Source: Ligula intestinalis
Lineage: Eukaryota > Platyhelminthes > Cestoda > Diphyllobothriidea > Diphyllobothriidae
Reading direction: 5' to 3'
NCBI GenBank assembly: GCA_036362985.1
Contig: JAYGXS010000005.1
Span: forward strand, 11,137,853-11,201,852
DNA length: 64,000 nucleotides
The notes beneath the pieces were generated by a model. That model made no database searches. It saw only the letters and a program-made list of their open reading frames with translations, and was not told the DNA's origin. A program made the position numbers and the translations under genes. How positions within the stretch are numbered: the first letter of the stretch is position 1; every line of letters starts with the position of its first letter. Positions 10,290-22,200 of the stretch are shown in pieces.

Positions 10290-11970
10290 GGCTACTGATT
10301 GCCCGCCAGGAAAATGAATTCCACTGAATTGGGACAAAATTATTGGCGCAAACAGCTCTCTGAAATGAGAAGTGAACTGTCTGTAGTAAACCGGCAAAGC
10401 ATTTTTACCGGAAATCCAGATGCCGTTTGGGACAGAGAAGCTGTAAGCCACTTTACGCATCGCTACTGCTCCAAAAAAAGCGAACAGGCTAGTTAGGATA
10501 ATGCGAAGTTCGAAGAACCAGTAAAACCGAAGGACCAAGCGGGTAGTTGAGAAGATCAACTTCCTCTTTAGTTACATTTACGGTAGGTTTAAAAAAATAA
10601 GAAGCCGATGACAATGCTGGTATGTGAAAATAATGAAGACATTGCCAAAAATCAAGATGAAGTGGAACACCTCCGTCAATTGTTGTATCTGTTTTCTCTG
10701 ATGAAGAAGATTTTATCCAGTCAGATTTCCATAGAGGGAGTAACGACACATTCATTGAAGACTTCGAATTCACGACATGAGATGTGCAAACTGAACTTCT
10801 TGCGCTTAAAGAAGCTAAGTCTCCTAGTCCGAACCGAATGCTGGCCAACGTACTGCAAGGGCGTGCATTCTAACCCTGTAGATCAGTTTCGCATATTTTA
10901 CTGTTGTTCACTCATCTGAGGGAAATATAGCAAATATGTACCATATTCACAAGCGTAGATCCTGAACCAACGTGTACAACTATGGGCCGCTGACCGTAAC
11001 TTGTATTTGTTGCGAAGTTATGAAAAGGGTCGTCAAAAAGCTGCCAGGAAGTTTCTAAAATCAAGACTTCCTCGATAGTGTGTAACATGGATTTATGCAA
11101 ATCACTCCTGTGCGGCCAATATGCCTTATTCAGTTCAGCAGGGGCCTAAGTCCTTAGTATACAACGTCAACGTCAATGTCGTCCACATCAACCTAATTAA
11201 AGCCTTTGCTGGTGTCCCAAACCAACGGCTTCTCTACGAGGTCGGAAACCTCGAGACCAAGGGAAGTTTACCAAATTGGATAGGAGACTTCTGAGTGGAC
11301 CAATCATAGTCCATGTGCATTGGCAACTCGAAATCTACCTCGGTGCCGGTTGTCAGGGTTTTACCTAAGGGCTGCATTCCTGGGCTGTTACTGCCCTTAC
11401 TCTATGCCAATGTCTGTAGGGGGGACTTGAAAGCAAGAGACGATATAAAGATATAAATATATGGCAAACAACCATATAAGAACGTATTGTGATGGAACCT
11501 ACTGTACAATAAATGCTTAACCGTCAATGTGAGTGGTCCGCTAAGTGGGAATTTTAACTTTGGGAAATGTGTCACACCGCGACTTAAAAGGAAACAGGTG
11601 AGCCCGCTGGGCAACTCTCGCCAATACCGACTTGATGGAAGGTGCGCCGGGACTACCAAAGGGACGACTAGTGTTCTCTTTTCTCTTTAAAAGACTCGTT
11701 TAGATACCGAAGAGCAATAAGTTGGAAACATGTACGGGACATAAATCCGTACAAAAATTACGAGCTACTGGATAGGCATCAAAAAAGCGCAACAAAAACT
11801 GTGAAGGGCCTTAAGTCCTTCTCTTATGAATGTAGAAATGAGACACCCAGCTTTTGCCCTCCTGAGTGCAGAAAGATCCGAGGTTATCTTATGCGCATAT
11901 ACCTGCTCCTGAGGAATTGGGATTGCCGCCTGCGTTTCTATAAATCTTCTCACCGGGCATAACAACTAAC
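10290..11970 (+). pseudogene. LINE-B relic: CR1/jockey-type reverse transcriptase, frameshifted
   Basis: Several frames together give the order of a non-LTR reverse transcriptase. First comes a connector (FSYIYGRFKK near 10560), then KEAKSPSPN near 10800 and YGPLTVTCICCEVMKRVV near 10980. A decayed HGF word follows near 11090, then HINLIKAFAGVPNQRLLYEV near 11185, NWIGDF, VLPKGCIPGLLLPLLY near 11360 and a C-terminal GLKSFSY..R region near 11800. The catalytic F-x-D of motif A reads INLIKAF and the YADD is deleted or unreadable. Many stops and shifts show it is dead. Related relics lie at 53220-55080, and the family is distinct from LINE-A at 30190-37622. Confidence 0.75.
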
Positions 11971-13500
11971 CTGCATGGGAATTCCCTAAAAACTCAGAGG
12001 AACCTTATTCCAACTGGATGTGCGTTGCTATTTCTTTTCATGGTGAGTTATCGGATGGATACAGCACACGCTTTCAAGTGTAAATTACATGTATATTTAC
12101 TGATCCGATGCCGTTCATCCGCACAGGAAACAACTGTTAGAAGGTAGCAACGCTTTAATCACACTTACAGATAACGTTTATATTCATGATTTGTGATAGT
12201 TTATCTCCGATACTTCACGATGAATATGCCTAAACTCCGCCGTTACAACGATGGTGTCCATATGAATACGTTACTCCCTACTTTATAGAAGCATACCTAT
12301 TTTATGAATATATTTAGTAAATCCCCTTGAAAGGGAATGGCTTTTACGCTTAAATATACTGAACTATACTTGAAGTGAAGCAGTTGAAATGTCGCTTCTT
12401 TCTTCGGGTACTACCAAATATGCTTCTGGCTGTTTAATTAAGACGTTCCGTTCTAGCCAAATTATCATGTCATAAAATTGGCAAATATGCCTCTTTGTGA
12501 TGTGCTATTTATCTTTGATGGCGGTCAGGCAAAAGCTCAAAAATCTTCGATGTGTCACTCATGAAAATTCTACAGTTTAAATAGTAAATAGCAGGAAATT
12601 ATTTTGAAGTCCACATATTATTTGCAGATCCTTTAAGAAAAAGCGTGAAAAAAGTGGAAGAAACGGTGTGTTTTGTGCCAATCTGGATAGTCCGACCACT
12701 AATAGTCGGAAGCTTGAAATAATTCGGATGAAATTTGTGGAATCCCGTGGAGTTGAATGGATTGAGAAAATAAAATATTTTACAAGATAAAGTGCCCTGG
12801 ATATATCTATAATAAAAGGTGCAATTCAGTGAAATATTTACGAAACGTTCAGGTCCCTCCTACCGAACACTTCGTCCAGGGACTTATGACCACAAACTTA
12901 TGTTCCAAGAACTATCACTCCAGACTTCGAGATTACGATGCATCTTAATCATAATATTTCAAGCTAGGCATCGCGCGCACTTTTCGCTGTTGTGGCGACC
13001 GTTTTAGCAACATAAGTCCGCTTTTCTAATAAATTGCTAGGCCGATCCTAAGATATCACGACCACCTTGGGTGTGCTTGTATCATTATTTGACGTCAGAA
13101 TCATCAATCAACTGTCCGCGTAAACAATGCGAGGCCATTAACGAATAGTTCACAACTCAGGACATCACCGCGGAGACTTTGACCTGTAAGTGGTGGATTT
13201 GACAGATTTTAATAATTCGGTTGATTCACCGGTCAAAAACTAGACGACCTCGAGCAGTAAAAAAAGGCGTGAGTACAACCAACGCTACAGACACCTGAGT
13301 TATTAAACCTTCTCACTCCAGAGCCATAAGCTTGATCACACCTGTAGCCGGTAGCCATCTGGTGGAATCTATATCAATTCCTTAGTAAATTTTGCTCACA
13401 AAGTCAGCTTAGTGTGTCAGAATTGGTGGATTACGTAAGTTTCGGTAGGCTAGGTGGATAATTGGCCCAACTGTTATTAAAATCACAGCCAATGCTCGAG
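11971..13500. other. Non-coding stretch without a recognisable gene
   Basis: I see no family signature, RNA gene or long repeat here. Confidence 0.5.
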
Positions 13501-13582
13501 TCCTCGTAGCTCAGTTAGCGAAAGCGTCAACTGTACTAAAGCTCTCACGTTGCTGACAAGGGTTCGAATCACATGGAGACCG
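13501..13582 (+). repeat. tRNA-derived SINE head
   Basis: TCCTCGTAGCTCAGTTAGCG gives an A box and AAGGGTTCGAATCACATGG a canonical B box (GGTTCGAATC at 13561-13570). The spacing is near that of a tRNA, but the 5' and 3' ends do not form an acceptor stem. The same head occurs at 3763, 5186 and 8091. Confidence 0.65.
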
Positions 13583-15860
13583 CCAGGTATTTCGTAAATT
13601 TGCCAAATGACTTTACTTTTTATTAAAATATGGCTTTTTACCTTCAAGATTACTAGATAATGGCAAGACAAATGTTCAAATCTAGGTCCGTCATCGTCGA
13701 CAGTTAGTCCGAAAAACTTTCAAAGACGCGCTTTCGCGACGGAATGAACCACAAAGTATATTTCATTCAGCAAGACGAGGTGGACTACTTCGGGGACCAG
13801 TTTGCCTCAACTGAGTATCAAGTGGACTCCTTTGTCTGCAATCTATCCGATAATCAAAATGTGTCCTCGCCGGCCTGTCTTCGTGGCTGGGGTGGAATCG
13901 GTATCCGACTAGTCAGACTCCCTTCTGTATCAGTCTTGAAACCGACCAGATCAGGCACGGATACAGCTGGATCATACACACTATGATGTAATAGGTTACG
14001 CCCGACTATGTATTAGGCAACACTGCCCCCCCCCCCGGATTGTAGTTAAGTTTCCTGTTGAGTTACTAAGAAACACTACCCCCAAATGAGTAGAGCTTGT
14101 CTTTTGGAGTTATGAAACAACCCGCTAGAGTTTCTTAATTATTATATTATTCGACATTATGTAATGCCCTAAAGACAATAATTGAGACAGGCGTCGTATG
14201 TTTGGAAGGATGCACATTGCACAGCAATAAAAAATTGGTTTCGTTTTCTTGGAAGAACATTTAACCCCTGGAACATGAAACGTCCTGCCTTAATAAATAT
14301 TCACCGACGTCAAACGGAACTCAGAATACGAGGAACGTACATTTTAACTTTTAATGAATACTTTAATGTTTTCAAGGTCTACGGTCGTAGACAGACCTTT
14401 GTTGAAAACATTTGGGCCGAAGTCCATCAGCCATTGTAGGATAACCGCGTAATATTCGAAAACTGCAAACATACAGACAGAAGTACAACGTATAATTTAT
14501 ACTGATGGACCAACTTCTTTGCCACTGTGAATCCTTCGGCTTTAACCTATCCGAAGGCTTTTTTCGACCAAAACAAACAACTGATATTCGACACGAAACC
14601 TGCCGTTCAATCCGTAGTAGGTAGGCAGTTTATTTTTCCTTGCTACTTAATTCATTAGGGTAGTTTAAAATAATTACTTAAACGACCACTCGTTAAGGCC
14701 ATCAAGGTGATCGTCTACCGGGCGATACAGCGATTCAGATGCCCAAACATTTTGTTCCGATTTTTTACACCCCCCGAAAAGGATCACTCGAGTTCATTGA
14801 AAAGCACGTGCGTGTGCGTCTGGCCTGCGGCCCTCGTGGTGAAGTCTTTTGTTCACCAACAACCAGGTGAAATCATAAAGAAGTGGCAAAGAAAAGTACT
14901 TGGATGCATTTTTTAACAATATATGTATTTATAAAAGAGGCGAGGAGGATAGATACATTTCAAAGAAAAGTTATCGGGCCTTCCTGAAATGGAGAAAAAA
15001 CGGGAAATGCGTTAGCAGATAAAAAAATATGATAGAAGAGTAGTTAGTGATAGAGGGGAAACCTTTCGAAGATCTTGGAGACCAGAAATACGCCACGCTG
15101 CCAGGTTATCGAACAGTCCTAGAGCAAATTTTGTGTGCTTCTATGTTAGATGATAAAATACTTTAAAATATATAATCCTACTTGTGCAGCAGGATGTTCG
15201 GTGGGCAGATTGTGCAGTTGGCTGTGTAGATAACACGAGCGACAGATGTACAGTCGCTCACATGAATAAACCGTTTCTATATGTAAACAAGGCGATTAGT
15301 TGTCGGGTGTGGGTTTTTACACCCTCCTCCCACCCCCTCCAGCACTCTATTCACAAAAACCTGCCTACTTATTTTTTTAAAGGGCACACCGGTAGACAGG
15401 AGTGGGTGCCCATTGGTGTTAACAGCCCCTTTTCCTCCTCCCCTCTCTCTTGCCTGCAATTTACAGACCGCCAAATGACGGCTACAGTGACTACAAGCTT
15501 ATGGCACAAATAGGATTTCTGCGTTGCTAGATAAGGAAGCGTCCGTTCTCATGTTAGTAAACAGACTTAATCCGCAAAACCCCCTTTTTTGACCACGAAT
15601 CTCGCAGTTCACATGGTCTTTAGCCTAAACGCTAAAGGTGGGGGGAGCGAGAGATGTGCACATCCATATCCGACAACTAGACTCATTTCTAGCAGGCAGT
15701 AAATATTTGGTCAGGGGCATTTTGTTATCCATATTCGTTACTAAAGTGATTCTGCGGAAAACTGTTCGTGTCGAATTCGCACGGGAGCACGCGCCAACCG
15801 GCCTGGCTGGCCAGCACTAAACAGCGAACTAAGCGTATACACCAGATGTGCTAACTTTCG
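13583..15860. other. Non-coding stretch with low-complexity patches
   Basis: It holds open frames of 60-109 codons (13744-13986, 14182-14439, 15184-15513) without recognisable domains, a C11 run at about 14027-14037, a pyrimidine-rich patch at 15320-15460 and the repeat copy at 14722-14790. I assign no gene. Confidence 0.45.
14722..14790. repeat. Dispersed repeat, copy 2 (partner at 2278-2345)
   Basis: It shares CAGATGCCCAAACATTTTGT, TCCGATTTTTTACACCCCCC and AAAAGGATC in order with the first copy. Confidence 0.55.
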
Positions 15861-16038
15861 GCCTAATTTCTAAAAGGTGTTTTCATTGGAAAAAAATTGG
15901 GCTATGATATGAATCGTCATCACAACATAGTTCATGTACGTCAAGATGCCGTCTACTGAATGAGCTTTGTTCCCGGCTACTTTCAAAAACCACACACTAT
16001 ACACAGTCCTGATTAGAGGGGGGCAAAGGAAGGTTATC

Positions 16039-16268
16039 TCACCAAATTGGCTTTTTACGGGCTTTCTTCTGTCCGGGTTTCTTGCGTTCACTGAAACGGT
16101 CGTCTTGGGTGAGAAGACCGGCGGCACGGAGGCGGTTGGCTCCGAGATCTCCTGGCAGGAAGCAGGCCAATGCCCTTGCAATGGCCAATCGGAGGGCATT
16201 GGCCTTGGAACTAGAGCCGGTCTCGGTGTCAGCAATCTTGGCAGTAACATCCACGGCGCCCAGCATAC
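16039..16268 (-). CDS. MRPS9: MRPS9 exon H (last exon with stop)
   Basis: Acceptor CTCCTGCCTTCCAG; the first two bases complete the Gly codon left by the preceding exon. It encodes [40 protein letters not shown] and [16 protein letters not shown], then TGA. This is the diagnostic uS9 C-terminus, although it lacks the last two or three basic residues usual in the family. It is noticeably GC-rich compared with the AT-rich flanks. Confidence 0.93.
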
Positions 16269-19200
16269 CTGGAAGGCAGGAGAAAAGGATGCATACCGTT
16301 TGCGAAGAAAGACAGACAGACACGAATATCTCGGTGGAGTCCTGGGGTCTCCAAAGAGCTACACGCGCAATTCCTACGATTGTAGTCGAGTTCGGTTCAG
16401 GCAACGGTTAAGATTCCTTATATGGAACAGTTTGTAGCTTACTGTGTACAACTACCAACACAGTTGATTATAGTAAGCATGCTCTGTTTCGTGTTTTCAT
16501 ATAATCGTGGATTTCACTGCTCTTTGCATTATGGGTAAGGCTCTCTTGTGAGGCCGCCCGACAATAGATTCTTCCCGGCCAAGTGCCCCACGGAATTCGT
16601 GATAAAAGGTTTAATGTTTGATTAATGAACAGGTAATGCGCGATAAATACATGGTAGAAAACAAATTAATCCACCTGTAATTATTTTAATTTAATTAAAT
16701 CGTAGGTAAAAAGGAAGCCTGCAGCCCCAAAAGCGATTTTTTTTTAAAAAAACAGCTAGACCAAGAAAACTATAAGAGCAAACTCTGACCAGTAGGCGGC
16801 TTATTGATTAATAAAGGGAGCCTATTTCAATTAGGTGACCGTAAAAAAAGCCCTATCACATCATTTTTATACGGCTTTTCTTGCGTACGGTTAATAATTT
16901 ATGTTTGGTTTTTAGTTTAATCACTTTAGTTTAGTTTCCCTTGGGTTTCGTTTTACTTAAGTCTACTATTTAGTCATATTGGGTTTGGCTTAGCATTCAG
17001 TTTTGTTAGTTTTGCTTTAGTTTATTTTACTTTACTAAATTGGCTTTCATTTTAGTTTAGTTTTAGTAAAGTTTTTAGTTTACATTTAGTTTTAGTGTTT
17101 ACTTTATAGTAAGTGAGTGAGTGATGGCATAGTAGCAAAGATTTAAACAGCCGAAGAATATGGGCTGAGGCCATTCAGAGGTCGGCGACCCGTCATGGTG
17201 GGCGCCAGGGTTCATAGAAAAATCGCACACTTTAAACAAGGTAGACCCTATCACAGATCCGGAAACGCAAAGACAACATCGGCAGTAAGATCAGAAGCCT
17301 AATTAGAACTTTTCCTTCGTTATAGGACAAAAAAACATCATGCATGCAGCACTTAAAAAAGTATTGCGTCTGAAAATCATGATCGACACGACACAGACTT
17401 TGGTCAATAGCATTACTACGCACTTTCTTCTTTCTCCAGACGCAAAAATCGTCGAAAGGAAAGATAGCTAACATAATTCGTCGTTAATCGTTCCGGATTA
17501 GAACTTTTCAGCGCTTAATTGATTAAAAAATTTGAAGCTCAATTACGAGTTACGAGTCTGCCGTTTTTTCTTTGGGTTTCAGTTACTCTAAAGCAACTGT
17601 TTAAAAAGCTGCCGTTTTAAAGGTTTCTATCCTATTTATCTTTTGGAAGGACAAACGCGTCGGAGGAGACAACAGTATAAGCATATTAACAAAGGCAATG
17701 TGTGGAGGATTACCAAAGATGATTTTAAAAAAACCATTATGTAAGTGGAGCTAGTAATCATCTGGTTGATCCTAGATCGGTCGTTTGGGACAGCCTGCTT
17801 CAGCAGTCAGCTTACTCAAATGGAATTGGTGGATTCCGTTAATTGCATGAAGTTGAGCGGGAAACTTGACTCAAATGTGACTAAACTCTCGGCTGTCGGT
17901 TAAACGTCGTATTCTACAGAGCCCTGTTTGTTGACCAGCCGTGAACTTGCTGCCGTGTTTTGGAACCCAACTGAAGCCATTGACTTTTTTAAAACTGGGT
18001 TCGAAGAAGATGAATCTTGTTCCATAAAGGGACGCCTTAAAACCTTTTATCTTTGACACACACACTGAACCTCTTAGAAACGTTTTTAAAATGCTATCAA
18101 GTATGTTAAAAATTTTGCAACAAGAAATAATCCACGACAATAAAAGAACGTCCTCGGTTTTCTTGACCTATTGTTTTCAATAAAAACAAGTGATTTGCCG
18201 GGTACTTTATTGGTAAGAAATCGCCAATAGAAAGAGTCTTTCGGTGCACTCCTGCGAGACACCAAGGCACGGTGCAATTATCTCGAATTCTGTCAAGACG
18301 TTTAACTAAAAAGCTTGGTGACCGTCGGGACTTATTTCGAACCACGGAGGCCAACATCTGGAGGTTCGTTTGCGACTGATTTGCGAACGCGCAGTCACAG
18401 TTTACAACGCTCGTGTTCGTTTTGGGCAGGGCAGACGAGAGTACTCCCTGGGACGCTCTTTTTCGTGATAGTAAAGGAATAAGAGCAGCAGAGGCAATGT
18501 TAATAAGTACGGTAAAAAGGATAAAAGCATGCGTCTTAAAGCAGACAAGAGAACATAGGGAAACCCGTATGACAAGACAATGAGTAGTTAGGTGGAGTCT
18601 GCGGCATACAGACGACTTGATTTTACCCAATAACACGCGTTCTGACCAAGGGGTCCTCCCTAGTTGTCATGCTATACTTGTAGAAATGCTCTGATGGATA
18701 AGATGTGTGTTAAGTGCTCGTTCCGCTGCACCTTGGAGCTACAAAACGGGACCTTTTAGGCAGTCGCATAGAAGCCAGTAACAATGCAGAAAGGAGTGAC
18801 ATCATTTAGAAAGACAGGGGAAACTGGAATAGCCGTTTCTCGCTTAATAGTCATCACCAGCCATTTATACCTAACACCAGGTATTGTGGCATCTGAAGTT
18901 CGAAGCCGCAACCTGTTGGGCAGGAGTCCAACCTTCTACCTCTTAGATGCCGCAATACCTGGGCCTGGTTATTTCTGGCTGATGACGAATGATAAGCCAG
19001 AAGTGGCCCATTCTGCCTCCATTGTTTTTTGTTCTTCTGCTGCCCCATAGAAAATGGGACGAAGGAGTCTCGTAACCGGTCGGTGAGCAGAAAGGACCAT
19101 CAACAAAGGCAAGGAAGAGTCGGACTACTATTCCAAACAGTCAACAGCCAATCCTATGTTTGGATAGCATGGGACTCGAACACTGACCGTTTGGTCACTA

Positions 19201-22200
19201 AGAGTTCAGTCTAATGCTTTCCCATTGAGCCACGGGCGCGTTGTAACGCTTGTTGCGATGGAGGAAAATACATTATCGTGGGAAGGTCATTCACTGAGCA
19301 ATTTCCAGTAGTTGCCAGTTACTAAGCCCACCTCGGGTCCAGAACAAATTGGGCTTAATAAGCGGTGGGCGCACTAGCTGGAGAGTCCTAGTTCTTGATT
19401 TGCCAACGCAGGATAGGTACTATACATTACATACGTACTGTAGTATGTGTAGAGCTTGGTTATGTAGAAGAAAAGAATGCTGTTTGTCTGTATTTTACGT
19501 AATAACAAAAACAAAAAAATTATTTGCGACACGTTTATTTGCCGACGGATTTTGCTACGTAAAATTCCGTCCCAAGCTGATTTGGGCTTAATACGCGGCT
19601 GGGCCTATTAACCGTGGGCTTAATAACCGGCAACTACTGTACAGTGCATGATCATCGCGTTGCGGCTTGGAGAAGATAATCATACAAAAACCAATAGTAA
19701 AGAAACGCCGACAAAGACAACAGCGACTGAAATGAATATGCCCAGATTATTAGCCACAGGTTAACCCCAGGCGCTGTGGAGACTACTAACGAAATAAAAG
19801 GGACAGCGGATGGGTTTCAAACAAGACTAACCAGTCAGCTGGAGAGGGAACATCAGTTGCTCGCGGTTTCCCAACTCCGGAAAGAATTCCAGAAGGCGTT
19901 TTTCGTTAACAGTGAACTTTCCTGTGCCCGGATGAAAGACACGAGCTTCTGCAAATGCATGTTTCTTCTGACCGAAGGTATCAACAAACTTTTGGTTCAA
20001 GTCGGGGTCCAACTGAGGCTACGAAAAAAAACAAGGATTGTGAGGCTTCAGGTAATGGAAAAGATGAAACGGACCAGGTTTCAGGAAGATCAGTGACGAG
20101 TACTGCTACTGATTCGGGTACGTAGGCATGCAGAAACTTTGAGGATCAATTTAGCCTGGAAAGACAGCCTGGGTCGTAGGTGCTCTAAGTGGGACGGATC
20201 GTTGTCTTTATAAATCCAACCGTGATTAAAATTAGTTCACCAGATGAACAAGTGTATGATTAAAGAAATACTTAGTCTTTCACAACGCCTATGGAGGTAC
20301 CATATGCATTTAACAGTGGGGTTTGTATGGTATAAAATGGTTGCAAAACAGAGGACATGGTGGGCAAGCTACAATTTTTATTCGGTACCCGTAAGGACAC
20401 TAGTTGAGGGCTTCAATCACTGCGGGTGAGAGACGCTGGACTTAGACAAAACCGGCTCTTCGCAAAGATTCAAACTCGGCGCCATATGAGAAAGTTACTA
20501 GATGCTGGAAGATTAGGATAAGGTCACTTTCGCCAGGAAATGGGACATAACTAACAAACAGACGTTCATTGAGGGCATTTAAAAACTTTAGTTGGGACAC
20601 CACTTTGCAATTTTGAATCCACCTCCTCCGCCTCCTCTAGTTGGGGTTCAAGGAGACCAAAATTTCTGGCTGGGCGTTATCCGCCAATATGCGTGAAGAG
20701 GAAAGATTGTTGGGGGAGCCACTACGCTGATGACACGACTAGCCCTCTTTTCTCGAACTGTATATCCTACCACAGTGACTGAAAGTCATCTAAATCTAAT
20801 TCAAAGTCTCGCGCATTTTCGACCACCCATGTCTCAGTTGGGGGCAAGGATGGGTGAAAGACCTGGACGGAATTATTCTGTTTAGTACCTTAATACAGAG
20901 AACATGCATATTTAATTATTTCGCTTTTTGAGCATCAGTGATGTGGAGAAGGACAAGTCTCCGAGCGCGACGAACTGCAGCAGACTACTACGCACTCTTT
21001 CACAATGACGATGACTGAAGACTTAAGATGCAGGAATCACGTTCATCTCGCCGTGACGGAATGAGTTGAAGCACACTGAGGCCTAATCTTGTCAACGGCC
21101 TCATATCTGCAGCGGCATCGGATCAAGGACTGAGTTCGTGGGGCTGAGGACAGAGAAGATACACAAACCACCTCAGATATCTTTTTGAGTGGCCTGAGAT
21201 ATTCTGATAGAATTGGCACAAGGAGAGTCTCATTCGCCACAAAGCTAGTGTACCTCACTTGAAGGATGAAAACCAGGCAAAAATGGCTGGGGCGTTGAGT
21301 TTTCGCTCACCTTTCACTCAAAGAGTCCGTTCGGTTTGGAAAAGCAGGAAAAGTGACTGAACTGATTCCTGGCGAGCGTGGATCTTTGTGGCAGCAACAT
21401 CGCCCCAAGGTGTATAAAACTGTCTACTTTTTTAAGGTGACAGTCACTAGTTCTGGGTTACTGCAAATCAGCAACACTTGCCCCCCACCCCCTCCCCAGT
21501 AATTAGGAAAACCCGACTAACTTAGCGACTAGCAGCACACTCTGATGCTACTAAAACAATATCGTAAGCAATAATTTAATAATTTAAAATAATAATTTTA
21601 TAATATTCACGATCATAATTTAGGACAATCAGTCGGCTTTGGGTGCAAAATTGGAAAGGTGAAGACTGCATAAGATATTGCTAGTGATCTGTTCAATGAA
21701 ATGCTCGCTCGGGTGGAAAATAAAATGAAGGTTTGTCAAGCGCCACATTGGAGACCTAAAATTTGGGGTAGATTTTTGTGGATCATAACTCATGCAGGGG
21801 TGGAGCGACAAAAGGCCTTAATCATGGCAACAGCTTTCGTTGGTAGAATGTCCAGTGAACGGTGAACGGCATTAAAAACTGTGAAGAAGTCGACAAGGCA
21901 ATGGCAGAATTCAGGGACGCGCTGCTTTGTGAATGTATGGTTGGTACATCTGCACTTCGCCCAGAACCCCGGCTTGGTCGGTCTTGCCCTAGATTTGCAT
22001 GTATTTATCTATTTTTTGCATAAATACAATGGCTAACTTAGTGGAAAACCTTCAAACGGTCGTTTGACAATGATGAAAAATTGTCTAGACTTCCAAAATT
22101 CCCCTATCCATGTAATATTCCTGAGGCCTGTGGATATCATAGATTTGCCATACACTGTTTTCGATTAGTGGTGTTATTTATCAAAGAACATGTTTTATAC

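Noticed and set aside
15184..15513. 109-codon frame as a gene
   Set aside because: It crosses a pyrimidine-rich low-complexity patch, is open on both strands for that reason, and lacks any domain.
16082..16437. Plus-strand frames of 109 and 156 codons opposite the last MRPS9 exon
   Set aside because: They are antisense shadows of a GC-rich conserved exon and match no family.
16905..17110. Interstitial telomeric repeat
   Set aside because: Flatworm telomeres are TTAGGG; this tract is a degenerate TTTAGT repeat without GGG.
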